A stretch of DNA of 64,000 nt from Parabacteroides distasonis (GTDB lineage: Bacteria; Bacteroidota; Bacteroidia; Bacteroidales; Tannerellaceae). Positions within the stretch are counted from its first letter, which is position 1. The number at the start of each line of letters is the position of its first letter. Positions 45,490 to 54,557 of this stretch are shown piece after piece. The position numbers and the translations under genes were made by a program. The notes below the pieces were generated by a model. It was not told where the DNA came from, searched no databases, and saw only the letters and a program-made list of their open reading frames with translations. The stretch lies in contig SUXM01000010.1 of the NCBI GenBank assembly GCA_015060925.1, forward strand, positions 1 through 64,000, written 5' to 3'.

Positions 45490-46509
45490 ATGGAAAATAT
45501 TAACTGGTCCGAATTAGGTTTCGGATACATTAAAACTGATTATAATGTTCGTTGTTATTATCGGGATGGAAAATGGGGTGAATTAGAAGTTTGTTCTTCT
45601 GAAATTTTGAATATTCACATGGCTGCAACTTGTTTGCACTATGGTCAAGAATCTTTTGAAGGTTTAAAAGCTTTTAGAGGAAAAGATGGTAAGGTGCGGG
45701 TTTTTCGTATGGATGAAAATGGAAAACGTATGCAGGCTTCCAGTCGTGGTATAAAAATGGCGGAACTTCCATTAGAAAAATTCGAAGAGGCAGTTCGTAA
45801 GGTTGTCAAGTTGAATGAACGTTTTGTCCCACCTTATGAAAGTGGTGCTGCGTTATATATCCGTCCGTTGATGTTAGGATTAGGTGCTCAAGTGGGTGTT
45901 AAACCTGCTCCAGAGTATATGTTTGTTGTGTTTGTAACACCTGTAGGTCCTTATTTTAAAGGAGGTTTCCAACCATCAAAGGTTTGTATTATGCGCGAGT
46001 ATGATCGTGCTGCTCCTAATGGAACCGGAACGATCAAGGTTGGTGGTAATTATGCAGCAAGTTTGGTGGCTGGTGAAATTGCACATGAAAAAGGATATGC
46101 AGCAGTACTATATTTAGACCCAAAAGAAAAGAAATATTTGGATGAATGTGGTCCAGCTAACTTCTTTGGTATTCGTGGAAACAGCTATATTACTCCACAA
46201 TCTCAATCAATTTTGCCTTCTATTACGAATAAGAGTTTGCAGCAATTAGCGGCAGATATGGGATTGACTGTAGAACGTCGTCCTGTCCCGGTAGAAGAAA
46301 TTGCGACATTTGATGAAGCCGCAGAATGTGGAACGGCTGCTGTTATTGCTCCAATTTCGCAAATTGATGATTTAGATATAGATAAGTCTTATCTTATAGC
46401 GAAAGATGGAAAGCCGGGTCCTGTATGTGAGAAGTTGTATAATAAACTACGTGCGATCCAATATGGTGATGAACCTGATACGTATGGTTGGGTTAGTATC
46501 ATAGAATAA
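45490..46509 (+). CDS. ilvE: Branched-chain amino acid aminotransferase
   Basis: A 339-residue fold-type IV PLP aminotransferase for Leu, Ile and Val interconversion with their 2-oxo acids. Motifs: HYGQESFEGLKAFRG, RPLMLGLG, the PLP-lysine GTIKVGGNYAAS, YLDECGPANFFGI and CGTAAVIAPI. Length is normal for the eukaryote-like branch found in Bacteroidetes. It appears monocistronic, with only a weak hairpin downstream (about 46545-46567). Confidence 0.96.
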   Translation: MENINWSELGFGYIKTDYNVRCYYRDGKWGELEVCSSEILNIHMAATCLHYGQESFEGLKAFRGKDGKVRVFRMDENGKRMQASSRGIKMAELPLEKFEEAVRKVVKLNERFVPPYESGAALYIRPLMLGLGAQVGVKPAPEYMFVVFVTPVGPYFKGGFQPSKVCIMREYDRAAPNGTGTIKVGGNYAASLVAGEIAHEKGYAAVLYLDPKEKKYLDECGPANFFGIRGNSYITPQSQSILPSITNKSLQQLAADMGLTVERRPVPVEEIATFDEAAECGTAAVIAPISQIDDLDIDKSYLIAKDGKPGPVCEKLYNKLRAIQYGDEPDTYGWVSIIE

Positions 46510-46590
46510 TCGTTGTATTTATAGATTAAACAAGGTGAGATAATTGCTATCTGAAGTTGTGATAGCAGATTTAAAATTGTAAACTCTATA

Positions 46591-46620
46591 TTGCAATTAT
46601 AGAAAGATTCGTTATCTTTG
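46591..46620 (+). promoter_or_regulatory. Promoter of the AAA ATPase gene
   Basis: TTG (46591-46593), 19 bp, TATCTTTG (46613-46620): full consensus. The predicted start near 46627 gives a leader of about 47 nt. Confidence 0.75.
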
Positions 46621-46673
46621 CCTTGTTTAATATTAAGTGCATGAGCATAAGATTTATCTTATGAGATAATGTA

Positions 46674-47852
46674 GTGGAAGCATTCTTTAGAACACATAAA
46701 TATCTGGTAGAGCATTTGTTTTCTCCGGTACGTAGGGGACTGATGGATGAGATTGATTGGAATAATCGATTGATCGGAATAAAAGGGTCTCGCGGAGTGG
46801 GCAAAACAACGTTTTTATTGGATTATGCTCGGGAACATTTTGGGGCTGATAATAAAGAATGTTTGTATGTCAATCTAAATCATTTTTATTTTACAGAACG
46901 TACCTTGGTCGATTTTGCAGCAGAGTTTAGAGCTAAAGGAGGAAAGGTGCTGTTAATAGATCAAGTTTTTAAATATCCATATTGGTCCAAGGAACTTCGA
47001 TATTGTTATGATAATTATACTGATTTGAAAATTGTTTTTTCGGGCTCTTCCGTGATGCGATTAAAAGAAGAGAATCCTGATTTGTCAAAGAAGGTAGTTT
47101 CATATAATTTAAGAGGTTTTTCGTTCCGTGAGTTCTTTAATTTGATGTCGGGAAGTAATATCCCTGCATTCTCATTTGAAGATGTAATGCAAAACCATCG
47201 GCAGATAGCAAAAGATATTTGTTCTAAAGTCAAACCGATGGCTTACTTCCAAGATTATTTGCATCATGGCTTTTACCCATTCTTTTTGGAAAAACGAAAT
47301 TTCTCGGAGAACTTGTTAAAGACCATGAACATGATGTTGGAGGTGGACGTCTTATACATCAAGCAAATAGAGCAACGTTATTTGCCAAAATTGCGTAAGT
47401 TGCTTTATCTGTTGGCAACAAGTGCTCCTTGTACGCCTAATGTAAGTTTGCTGAGTAAGGAGATAGATATGTCACGTGCAACTGTGATGAATTATATCAA
47501 ATATTTGGCTGATGCTCGTTTGATGAATATGCTTTATCCGGAGGGAGAATCTTTTCCTAAAAAACCGTCTAAAGTTTATATGTATAATTCAAACTTGATG
47601 TATCCGATTCGACCGATGGAGGTGAATGTGCAAGCTGTCCGTGAATCTTTTTTCTATAATCAATTATTAAAAGATAATCGGTTAAACGCAGGGCGTAAGA
47701 ATGCGCATTTCTTAGTAAATGGAAAATATAATTTTAGGATAGAGGAGAATATGAGAATCAAGAATAATCCTGATTTATATTATGCCATTGGAAAGATAGA
47801 GGTGGGAGAGGATAATTGTATCCCTCTATGGCTTTTTGGTTTTTTATATTGA
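46674..47852 (+). CDS. AAA ATPase with C-terminal DUF4143-like region
   Basis: A 392-residue predicted ATPase of the large AAA_14/DUF4143-type group. Walker A is GSRGVGKTTFLL (about residues 35-46), Walker B LLIDQVFKYP, and an arginine/sensor segment IVFSGSSVM follows. A winged-helix-like stretch (SLLSKEIDMSRATVMNYI) and a C-terminal nuclease-like region complete it. The start is GTG; no ATG fits. Physiological role is unknown. nifJ starts 31 bp downstream with no obvious promoter between, so read-through is possible. Confidence 0.8.
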   Translation: MEAFFRTHKYLVEHLFSPVRRGLMDEIDWNNRLIGIKGSRGVGKTTFLLDYAREHFGADNKECLYVNLNHFYFTERTLVDFAAEFRAKGGKVLLIDQVFKYPYWSKELRYCYDNYTDLKIVFSGSSVMRLKEENPDLSKKVVSYNLRGFSFREFFNLMSGSNIPAFSFEDVMQNHRQIAKDICSKVKPMAYFQDYLHHGFYPFFLEKRNFSENLLKTMNMMLEVDVLYIKQIEQRYLPKLRKLLYLLATSAPCTPNVSLLSKEIDMSRATVMNYIKYLADARLMNMLYPEGESFPKKPSKVYMYNSNLMYPIRPMEVNVQAVRESFFYNQLLKDNRLNAGRKNAHFLVNGKYNFRIEENMRIKNNPDLYYAIGKIEVGEDNCIPLWLFGFLY

Positions 47853-47883
47853 AATTTTTTTTTATTACTAATAGTTAGAGTCT

Positions 47884-50800
47884 ATGACAAAACAAAAGAA
47901 ATTCATCACTTGTGATGGTAACCAGGCTGCAGCACATATTTCTTATATGTTCTCAGAAGTTGCTGCTATTTATCCCATCACTCCGTCATCTACAATGGCT
48001 GAATATGTAGATGAATGGGCTGCTCAAGGCCGTAAAAATATTTTCGGCGAAACAGTTTTGGTACAGGAAATGCAATCTGAAGGAGGGGCAGCAGGTGCCG
48101 TTCATGGATCTTTGCAAGCAGGTGCTTTGACTTCTACTTATACGGCATCTCAGGGTCTTTTATTGATGATCCCAAATATGTATAAAATTGCCGGAGAATT
48201 TTTGCCTTGTGTATTCCACGTATCAGCAAGAACATTGGCATCTCATGCTTTGTGTATCTTTGGTGACCATCAAGACGTAATGTCTTGCCGTCAGACTGGT
48301 TTTGCTATGTTGGCAGAAGGATCTGTACAGGAAGTTATGGACTTGGCAGGTGTGGCTCATTTGGCAACTATTAAATCACGTGTTCCTTTCTTGAACTTCT
48401 TTGATGGTTTCCGTACTTCTCATGAAATTCAGAAGATTGAAATGTTGGAAAACGAAGATTTGGCTCCGCTAGTAGATCAACAAGCGTTGGCTGAATTCCG
48501 TAGCCGTGCATTGACACCTGAAAAACCGGTGGCTCGTGGTATGGCTGAAAACCCGGATACATTCTTCGCTCACCGTGAATCTTGCAATCCTTACTATGAA
48601 GCTGTTCCGGCTATCGTAGAAGAATACATGGATAAAATTTCAGAAATTACAGGTCGTAAATATGGTTTGTTTGATTACTATGGAGCTGAAGATGCAGACC
48701 GTGTAATCATCGCTATGGGTTCTGTTACTGAAGCTATCCGTGAAGTGATTGATTATTTGACAGCTAAAGGTGAAAAAGTTGGTTTGGTAGCTGTTCACTT
48801 GTATCGTCCGTTCTCTGCTAAACATTTCTTGGCAGCTGTACCTAAGACTGCTAAGCGTATTGCTGTATTGGATAGAACAAAAGAACCGGGTGCAAATGGT
48901 GAACCATTGTATTTGGATGTTAAGGACTGCTTCTATGGTGTGGAAAATGCTCCTGTAATTGTAGGTGGTCGTTATGGCTTAGGTTCTAATGATACAACTC
49001 CGGCTCAGATTTTGGCTGTTTATGAAAACTTGGCTATGGCTGAACCGAAGAACCAATTTACTATTGGTATTGTGGATGATGTAACATTCACTTCTCTTCC
49101 TCAGAAAGAAGAAATCGCAATGGGTGGCGAAGGTATGTACCAAGCTAAATTCTATGGTTTGGGTGCTGATGGTACTGTAGGTGCAAATAAGAACTCTGTT
49201 AAGATTATCGGTGATAATACAGATAAGCACTGTCAGGCTTACTTCTCTTATGACTCTAAGAAATCTGGCGGTTTCACCTGTTCACACTTGCGTTTTGGTG
49301 ATTCTGATATCCGTTCTACTTATTTGGTAAATACTCCGAACTTTGTAGCTTGCCACGTTCAGGCTTATTTGCAGATGTATGATGTAACTCGTGGTTTGCA
49401 GAAGAACGGTACATTCTTGTTGAATACCATCTGGGAAGGTGAAGAATTAGCAAAGAACCTACCAAACAACGTTAAGAAATATTTCGCTGAAAACAATATC
49501 TCTGTTTACTATATCAATGCTACAAAGATTGCTCAAGAAATTGGTTTGGGTAACCGTACCAACACTATCTTACAGTCAGCATTCTTCCGTATCACTGAAG
49601 TTATTCCGGTAGATTTGGCTATTGAACAGATGAAGAAGTTCATTGTTAAGTCATACGGTAAGAAGGGTGAAGATATTGTAAACAAGAACTATGCTGCTGT
49701 TGATCGTGGTGGCGAATACAAACAGTTGGTTGTTGATGCTGCTTGGGCTAATTTACCAGCAGATGAAAAAGCTGCAAACGATGATCCAGCATTCATCAAT
49801 GAAGTAGTTCGTCCTATCAATGCTCAAAATGGTGACTTACTTCCTGTATCTTCATTCAAGGGTATCGAAGATGGTACATGGCCACAGGGTACTGCTGCTT
49901 ATGAAAAACGTGGTGTTGCTGCATTTGTTCCGACTTGGACTGCAGAAAACTGTATCCAGTGTAATAAGTGTGCGTATGTTTGTCCTCACGCTTGTATCCG
50001 TCCGTTCGTTATGGATGATGCTGAAGCTGCAGGTTTGAACGCTACTACTCTTGAAATGAAAGCTCCGGCTGCAATGAAGGGTATGAAGTTCCGTATGCAG
50101 GTAGGTGTTATGGACTGTTTAGGTTGCGGTAACTGTGTGGATGTATGTCCGGGTAATCCAAAGGCTGGTGGCCCTGCATTGAAGATGGTTCCATTGGAAG
50201 GCGAATTGGCAGAAGCTGCTAACTGGGAATATTGCGTGAAGAACGTGAAGAGCAAACAAGATTTGGTAGATATCAAGTCTAATCCAAAGAACTCACAGTT
50301 TGCTACTCCGTTGTTTGAATTCTCTGGTGCTTGCTCTGGTTGTGGTGAAACTCCGTATGTAAAATTGATTTCTCAATTGTTTGGTGATCGTCAGATGGTA
50401 GCAAATGCTACAGGTTGTTCTTCAATCTATTCTGGTTCTATCCCATCAACTCCTTATACTACTAATGAAAAGGGACAAGGTCCAGCTTGGGCTAACTCAT
50501 TGTTCGAAGACTTCTGTGAATTTGGTTTAGGTATGACTTTAGCTAACAAGAAAATGCGTGCTCGTATTGTTGACTTGTTAGGTGAATGCATGGCAAATGA
50601 AAATACACCGGAAGAATTTAAGGCTGCTGCTCAGGCATGGTTAGACGGTAAAGATGATGCAGATGCTTCTAAAGCTGCAGCTGCTGCATTGAAACCGTTG
50701 ATTGAAGCTGGTGCTGCTGCAGGTTGTCCTTCTTGTGCTAAGTTGGTTGAATTGAGCCACTATTTGGTAAAACGTTCACAGTGGATTATCGGTGGTGATG

Positions 50801-51438
50801 GTGCTTCTTATGACATCGGTTACGGTGGTTTGGATCACGTGATTGCTTCTGGTGAAGATGTAAACATCCTTGTTTTGGATACAGAAGTTTACTCTAACAC
50901 TGGTGGTCAGTCTTCTAAAGCTACTCCTCTTGGTGCTATTGCTAAGTTTGCTGCTGCTGGTAAACGAGTACGCAAGAAAGATTTGGGTATGATTGCTACT
51001 ACTTACGGTTATGTATATGTAGCTCAGATTGCAATGGGTGCAGACCAAGCACAGTGCTTGAAAGCTATCCGTGAAGCTGAAGCATATCCAGGTCCATCAA
51101 TCATTATCGCATACGCTCCATGTATCAACCACGGTTTGAAGAAGGGTATGGGTAAAGCTCAAGCAGAAGAAGCTGCTGCTGTTGCATGTGGTTACTGGCA
51201 CTTGTGGCGTTACAACCCGGCTTTGGAAGAAGAAGGTAAGAATCCGTTCTCACTTGACTCTAAAGAACCGAACTGGGAAGGCTTCCAGGATTATTTGAAA
51301 GGTGAAGTTCGTTTTGCTTCTGTAATGAAACAATATCCGAATGAAGCAGCTGATCTATTCCAAGCTTGTGAAGATATGGCTAAGAAACGTTATCAGAGCT
51401 ATATCCGTATGACTAAGATGGATTGGTCTAACGAATAA
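47884..51438 (+). CDS. nifJ: Pyruvate:ferredoxin (flavodoxin) oxidoreductase
   Basis: An 1,184-residue single-chain PFOR that oxidises pyruvate to acetyl-CoA and CO2, reducing ferredoxin or flavodoxin. Domains in order: pyruvate-binding I (YPITPSSTMAEYVDEW), the gamma-type domain, two [4Fe-4S] ferredoxin motifs (CIQCNKCAYVCPHACIRP and CLGCGNCVDVCPGNP), and the TPP-binding C-terminal part (CSGCGETPY, GGDGASYDIGYGG). The conserved cysteines of the proximal cluster are present. It is a central enzyme of anaerobic carbon metabolism; codon use is strongly biased, which suggests high expression. A terminator follows. Confidence 0.97.
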   Translation: MTKQKKFITCDGNQAAAHISYMFSEVAAIYPITPSSTMAEYVDEWAAQGRKNIFGETVLVQEMQSEGGAAGAVHGSLQAGALTSTYTASQGLLLMIPNMYKIAGEFLPCVFHVSARTLASHALCIFGDHQDVMSCRQTGFAMLAEGSVQEVMDLAGVAHLATIKSRVPFLNFFDGFRTSHEIQKIEMLENEDLAPLVDQQALAEFRSRALTPEKPVARGMAENPDTFFAHRESCNPYYEAVPAIVEEYMDKISEITGRKYGLFDYYGAEDADRVIIAMGSVTEAIREVIDYLTAKGEKVGLVAVHLYRPFSAKHFLAAVPKTAKRIAVLDRTKEPGANGEPLYLDVKDCFYGVENAPVIVGGRYGLGSNDTTPAQILAVYENLAMAEPKNQFTIGIVDDVTFTSLPQKEEIAMGGEGMYQAKFYGLGADGTVGANKNSVKIIGDNTDKHCQAYFSYDSKKSGGFTCSHLRFGDSDIRSTYLVNTPNFVACHVQAYLQMYDVTRGLQKNGTFLLNTIWEGEELAKNLPNNVKKYFAENNISVYYINATKIAQEIGLGNRTNTILQSAFFRITEVIPVDLAIEQMKKFIVKSYGKKGEDIVNKNYAAVDRGGEYKQLVVDAAWANLPADEKAANDDPAFINEVVRPINAQNGDLLPVSSFKGIEDGTWPQGTAAYEKRGVAAFVPTWTAENCIQCNKCAYVCPHACIRPFVMDDAEAAGLNATTLEMKAPAAMKGMKFRMQVGVMDCLGCGNCVDVCPGNPKAGGPALKMVPLEGELAEAANWEYCVKNVKSKQDLVDIKSNPKNSQFATPLFEFSGACSGCGETPYVKLISQLFGDRQMVANATGCSSIYSGSIPSTPYTTNEKGQGPAWANSLFEDFCEFGLGMTLANKKMRARIVDLLGECMANENTPEEFKAAAQAWLDGKDDADASKAAAAALKPLIEAGAAAGCPSCAKLVELSHYLVKRSQWIIGGDGASYDIGYGGLDHVIASGEDVNILVLDTEVYSNTGGQSSKATPLGAIAKFAAAGKRVRKKDLGMIATTYGYVYVAQIAMGADQAQCLKAIREAEAYPGPSIIIAYAPCINHGLKKGMGKAQAEEAAAVACGYWHLWRYNPALEEEGKNPFSLDSKEPNWEGFQDYLKGEVRFASVMKQYPNEAADLFQACEDMAKKRYQSYIRMTKMDWSNE

Positions 51439-51462
51439 TCATTATTGATATACAAATAAAAG

Positions 51463-51496
51463 AAACGGGACTTCGGATGAAGTTCCGTTTTTTTTG
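51463..51496 (+). terminator. Intrinsic terminator of nifJ
   Basis: An 11-bp stem with one G-U pair (AAACGGGACTT / AAGTTCCGTTT) and a long T-run (TTTTTTTTG). Confidence 0.88.
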
Positions 51497-51541
51497 TTTT
51501 ATAAAATACAGTTCCCATAATCGAGTGTATAATATTTATCT

Positions 51542-51549
51542 TATATTTG
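51542..51549 (+). promoter_or_regulatory. -7 element for the aquaporin gene
   Basis: TATATTTG, 39 bp before the ATG at 51589; the frame start at 51565 lacks family similarity. No clear -33 element. Confidence 0.5.
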
Positions 51550-51588
51550 TAGAAATCAATCTAATTGTTAAATTTAAAGGCTATTATT

Positions 51589-52260
51589 ATGAAAAAGTAT
51601 TTGGCAGAAATGGTAGGTACAATGGTGCTTGTACTGATGGGATGTGGAAGTGCGATTTTTAATGGAGGTTGTGGTACTCCTGCGCAAGTCTTGATGGTGG
51701 CTGTGGCTTTCGGATTAGCTGTTGTTTCGATGGCATATACGATTGGCGGTATCTCTGGTTGTCATATTAATCCTGCTATTACATTGGGCTGTATGATGTC
51801 TGGTCGTATGAGTAGTAAAGATGGATTGATGTATATGTTGTTTCAAGTGATTGGAGCGTTTATCGGTTCAATTATTTTATGGGTATTGACTTCTAATATT
51901 GATATGCAATATGCTACTACAACCGGAGCAAATGCATGTGGCGCAGGTGTGAGCCTTGTTGGTGGGTTAATAGCTGAGATTATCTTTACTTTTGTCTTTG
52001 TTTTAGTTGTTTTAGGAACGACAGATGCAAAAAAAGGTGCCGGAAATTTTGCCGGATTAGCTATTGGGTTATCACTTGTTTTGGTTCATATCGTATGTAT
52101 ACCTATTACCGGAACATCTGTAAATCCTGCTCGTAGCATTGCTCCTGCTATTTTTGATGGAGGAGTCGCTTTATCTCAATTATGGATTTTTATTGTTGGA
52201 CCGTTTGTCGGAGCAGCATTATCTTCTATTGTATGGAATTTAGTAGGTAAGGGTGAATAA
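51589..52260 (+). CDS. MIP family channel, aquaporin-type
   Basis: A 223-residue inner-membrane channel with six hydrophobic spans and two half-helices. Both NPA motifs are present: CHINPAITLGC and TSVNPARSIAPA. NPARS, rather than NPARD, and the short length point to a water-selective aquaporin (AqpZ-like) rather than a glycerol facilitator. It begins MKKYLAEMVGTMVLVLMGCGS. The HD-domain gene starts 6 bp later and is probably co-transcribed. Confidence 0.9.
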   Translation: MKKYLAEMVGTMVLVLMGCGSAIFNGGCGTPAQVLMVAVAFGLAVVSMAYTIGGISGCHINPAITLGCMMSGRMSSKDGLMYMLFQVIGAFIGSIILWVLTSNIDMQYATTTGANACGAGVSLVGGLIAEIIFTFVFVLVVLGTTDAKKGAGNFAGLAIGLSLVLVHIVCIPITGTSVNPARSIAPAIFDGGVALSQLWIFIVGPFVGAALSSIVWNLVGKGE

Positions 52261-52266
52261 TAAAAT

Positions 52267-52929
52267 ATGAATGTAACGTATGAACAGGTTCGTCTTTCGG
52301 AAGAGATACGAACCTATATCAAACAGGCAGACGAATCGTTAGATGCTATTGGCTTTACTGAGCACAGTTTTGCTCATTGTACCAAGGTGGCGATGGTTGC
52401 CGGTGATATATTGGAAAAGACCGGATACGATGTCCGTGAAGTGGAGTTGGCGCGTATTGCCGGATATATGCACGACATTGGAAACGTAGTAAACCGAATC
52501 GACCATGCGCAGAGCGGGGCGATGATGGCTTTCCGTATATTGGATAAGATGGGCATGGCTCCTAAGGATGTGGCAACAGTGATTACAGCTATCGGAAATC
52601 ATGATGAACAGACGGCAGCCCCGGTCAATGCGGTTGCTGCGGCATTGATTATAGCAGATAAGACAGATGTGCGTAGAAGTCGGGTGCGTAATCGTTCAAC
52701 CATCAATTTTGATATCCATGACCGTGTGAATTATGCAGCGGAACAGTCGGAGGTCATATTGCAACCGGAACAGAAGACCATCACATTGGATTTGACTATC
52801 AATACCGATATTTGTGCAGTCATTGATTATTTTGAGATATTCACCGGTCGAATGTTGCTTTGTAGGAAAGCAGCAGAATTTTTAGGGCTTCAGTTTAAGC
52901 TCAATATCAATGATCAGTATCTGTTGTAG
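52267..52929 (+). CDS. HD-domain phosphohydrolase
   Basis: A 220-residue HD-superfamily protein. Metal-ligand residues are visible in order: His in HSFAHCTKVAMVAGDIL, the HD pair in YMHDIGN, His in IGNHDEQT, and Asp in IADKTDVRRSR. Such proteins hydrolyse phosphomono- or diesters of nucleotides; the substrate is unknown. The C-terminal third is beta-rich (TLDLTINTDICAVIDYF). It is probably co-transcribed with the aquaporin gene and followed by a terminator. Confidence 0.85.
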   Translation: MNVTYEQVRLSEEIRTYIKQADESLDAIGFTEHSFAHCTKVAMVAGDILEKTGYDVREVELARIAGYMHDIGNVVNRIDHAQSGAMMAFRILDKMGMAPKDVATVITAIGNHDEQTAAPVNAVAAALIIADKTDVRRSRVRNRSTINFDIHDRVNYAAEQSEVILQPEQKTITLDLTINTDICAVIDYFEIFTGRMLLCRKAAEFLGLQFKLNINDQYLL

Positions 52930-52969
52930 AAGAAATTTACAAAGGGATGATGTATCATATTTCAATATG

Positions 52970-53007
52970 AAGGTTTCTCGGATGTTTTCCGGGAAACCTT
53001 TTTTTGA
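52970..53007 (+). terminator. Intrinsic terminator after the HD-domain gene
   Basis: A 12-bp stem with one G-U pair (52970-52981 with 52989-53000), a 7-base loop and a T-run. It separates housekeeping genes from the accessory region to the right. Between it and the repeat at 53082 nothing is recognised. Confidence 0.85.
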
Positions 53008-53121
53008 AAATGATGGGCAAAATAGGACAGATTTACATCTTGTAAATTAAAACTACCCATCAGTTCTAACTCTATATCTTTAAAAACAATACCTTTGAAG
53101 GAATAATATTCTCATAGAACG

Positions 53122-53151
53122 TTGCATTGTTAAAAAGAAAACGTACATTTG
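53122..53151 (+). promoter_or_regulatory. Promoter of cassette 1
   Basis: TTG (53122-53124), 19 bp, TACATTTG (53144-53151) matches the Bacteroidetes consensus exactly. The transcript would start near 53158, giving a 5' leader of about 305 nt before the ATG at 53464. Confidence 0.75.
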
Positions 53152-53157
53152 TATCAT

Positions 53158-53407
53158 CCGGTAGGAGAAATAACCGGTCGAATCAAAAAAGCGTTTTTTG
53201 CTTTATCCTGAAAACGAAATCGCCAATTTCACACAGTAGGATGAAGACAATGTGACGCTCATTCTGTTTTGTATATGTACAAGGTATGCAATAGCTATAC
53301 CTATACATAAACATACGGCGTGGGAATATTGTTTCTTCGTTCATTACTGTGGAGGCGTTTGGCGATGCCTGTTTTCGATGAACAGAACAAAGTCTCACGC
53401 TTTTTTT
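53158..53407 (+). ncRNA. Hairpin-rich leader or small RNA, copy 1
   Basis: A chain of predicted hairpins: CCGGT / ACCGG (53158-53177), AAAGC / GCTTT (53188-53204), GAAAT / ATTTC, a long TATGTA...TACATA hairpin with inner AGGTAT / ATACCT (53274-53309), and a nested terminal structure. The last has an outer 8-bp stem GCGTGGGA / TCTCACGC (53318-53325 with 53393-53400), a middle GTTCAT / ATGAAC and an inner AGGC / GCCT stem, ending in seven U residues. It may be an independent RNA ending at the U-run, or an attenuator or riboswitch-like leader. It was not recognised as a known class. Confidence 0.5.
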
Positions 53408-53463
53408 ATGTCCAATTGTAAGCAAAAGCCGAACGGAGGAGACAGGGAGGCACAGATAATATT

Positions 53464-54158
53464 ATGAGAAAACAATGTCCTAAATGTGGTAACTGGGTGG
53501 AAGGAAAGAAAGTTACAACTTTTGCAAGAAATGTAACACGAAGTGCAGTTAAAAAAGGCAGTGCGATGGCAACAGGTGCAGCTATTGGTTCTATAATACC
53601 TGGCTTAGGAACTTTTACAGGAGCAGCTATAGGTTTTATTGCAGGTGTAACAATGGAAAATACTATTAATAAAGTTGCTGATTTAGCTGAAGATATAGCT
53701 TTTGATAATACAGAATATGATTTATTTGCCCGAAATGTGAATGTGTTTGGAGTAATTTTGATATTCCTTATTTGGAACAAGATTATTTAGCCTGGTATAT
53801 AAAACATTATGAAAATCAACATCTTGATATAGAATGTGAGGGTGGACCAATGTCTCAATTAGATTTTTCTATGAAAATAGAAGATAAGTTTGATGTGAAT
53901 GAGTTTATCGTTGTTACAGGAAAAATAACATCAGGAAATATAAATGTTGGTGATGTTGTTGTATTGAGAAATTCATTAGATGATGATTTTACTTTTGCTG
54001 TTGTAGCAGGTATTGAGATGTTTCGGAAGCTTCTCATGGAAGCGGAATATAATGATAATGTAGGAATTTTATTAGGAGGTGTAGATCGGGATACGATTGT
54101 TACTAAATCATCTTATATTTATATGGGTGAAGGATATAAGTATCTAAAAACAGTTTGA
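53464..54158 (+). pseudogene. Cassette 1: zinc-knuckle/glycine-zipper protein with EF-Tu domain II-like C terminus, frameshifted
   Basis: Compared with the intact paralogue at 56931, one A is missing near 53720 (GAATATGATTTA here, GAATATGAATTTA there). The first frame therefore ends at 53790, just after the glycine-zipper part, before the second CxxC can be read. The rest continues in another frame to 54158, where a 128-codon open frame begins at 53772. With the base restored, the protein would read through to KYLKTV like its paralogue. No slippery heptamer is visible at the site, so programmed frameshifting is not supported. An N-terminal membrane-anchored fragment could still be made. Confidence 0.8.
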
Positions 54159-54163
54159 TTATT

Positions 54164-54223
54164 ATGCCATTATTTAGAGTAACAGTAAAGCAATCAAAGA
54201 ATACAAATGTAAAGATTGGATAA
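54164..54223 (+). pseudogene. Remnant of the small MPLFRV protein gene after cassette 1
   Basis: Nineteen codons remain: the first 14 residues (MPLFRVTVKQSKNT) are joined directly to the last few (VKIG) of the homologous gene at 57635. About 165 bp of the middle are missing, so this is an internal deletion. Confidence 0.7.
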
Positions 54224-54481
54224 TTTAATTATCTCGGCCATATTCTGTCTGATATGCTTTGTTTATTTGCATGTCGTTAGATTGATACAAAGATTTTGTA
54301 TATAAAGCCTAAAATGCTGAGAGTGATTGCTCCCAAATTGATTGCTTTAAATGGTCTAATGTGAAGATTAATTAGGCTCAGAACTGAATAAAGGGTATTA
54401 CAGTTGTTAAGAAAATTGTAACTATTATTGAGAGAAAAGATGGTTGCTGTTTTTTGTTGGATATATACATTCGTATTTTTA
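54224..54481. other. Intergenic stretch without a recognised gene
   Basis: The first about 55 bp (CTGATATGCTTTGTTTATTT region) repeat the sequence after the third cassette (57872-57920). The rest is AT-rich. A minus-strand frame at 54489-54277 (70 codons, hydrophobic C-terminal end) has no start signal or family resemblance and is not called a gene. Confidence 0.5.
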
Positions 54482-54521
54482 AAAAACAATACCTTTGAAG
54501 GAATAATATTCTCATAGAGCG

Positions 54522-54551
54522 TTGCATTGTTAAAAAGAAAACGTACATTTG
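54522..54551 (+). promoter_or_regulatory. Promoter of cassette 2
   Basis: TTG (54522-54524), 19 bp, TACATTTG (54544-54551): identical to the cassette 1 promoter. Confidence 0.75.
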
Positions 54552-54557
54552 TATCAT

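Larger units (their letters stand above)
53082..53463. repeat. 382-bp direct repeat upstream of cassette 1 (other copy 54482-54863)
   Basis: The two copies are 1,400 bp apart and align without a net gap, with roughly one difference per 15-20 bases, clustered in the last third. Each copy contains a promoter, a hairpin-rich leader and the ribosome-binding region, and ends at the ATG of a zinc-knuckle/glycine-zipper gene. Similarity continues into the first about 250 bp of both coding regions. Only the final 25 bp of this repeat is present upstream of the third cassette (56931). Confidence 0.9.

Noticed and set aside
46545..46567. Weak hairpin after ilvE (TGCTATC / GATAGCA)
   Set aside because: Short stem and poor U-run; not called a terminator.
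53183..53425. Minus-strand frame with a recurring sequence (MNEETIFPRRMFMYRYS) in both leader repeats (also 54554-54790)
   Set aside because: The shared residues follow from DNA repeat identity; the two frames have different ends, and the DNA is better explained as a structured plus-strand leader with promoter and U-run.
53464..54158. Programmed ribosomal frameshifting in cassette 1
   Set aside because: No slippery heptamer or downstream stimulatory structure is evident at the break, and the paralogue reads straight through.
54277..54489. Minus-strand 70-codon frame with hydrophobic end
   Set aside because: No promoter, start context or family resemblance; AT-rich DNA easily yields hydrophobic frames.
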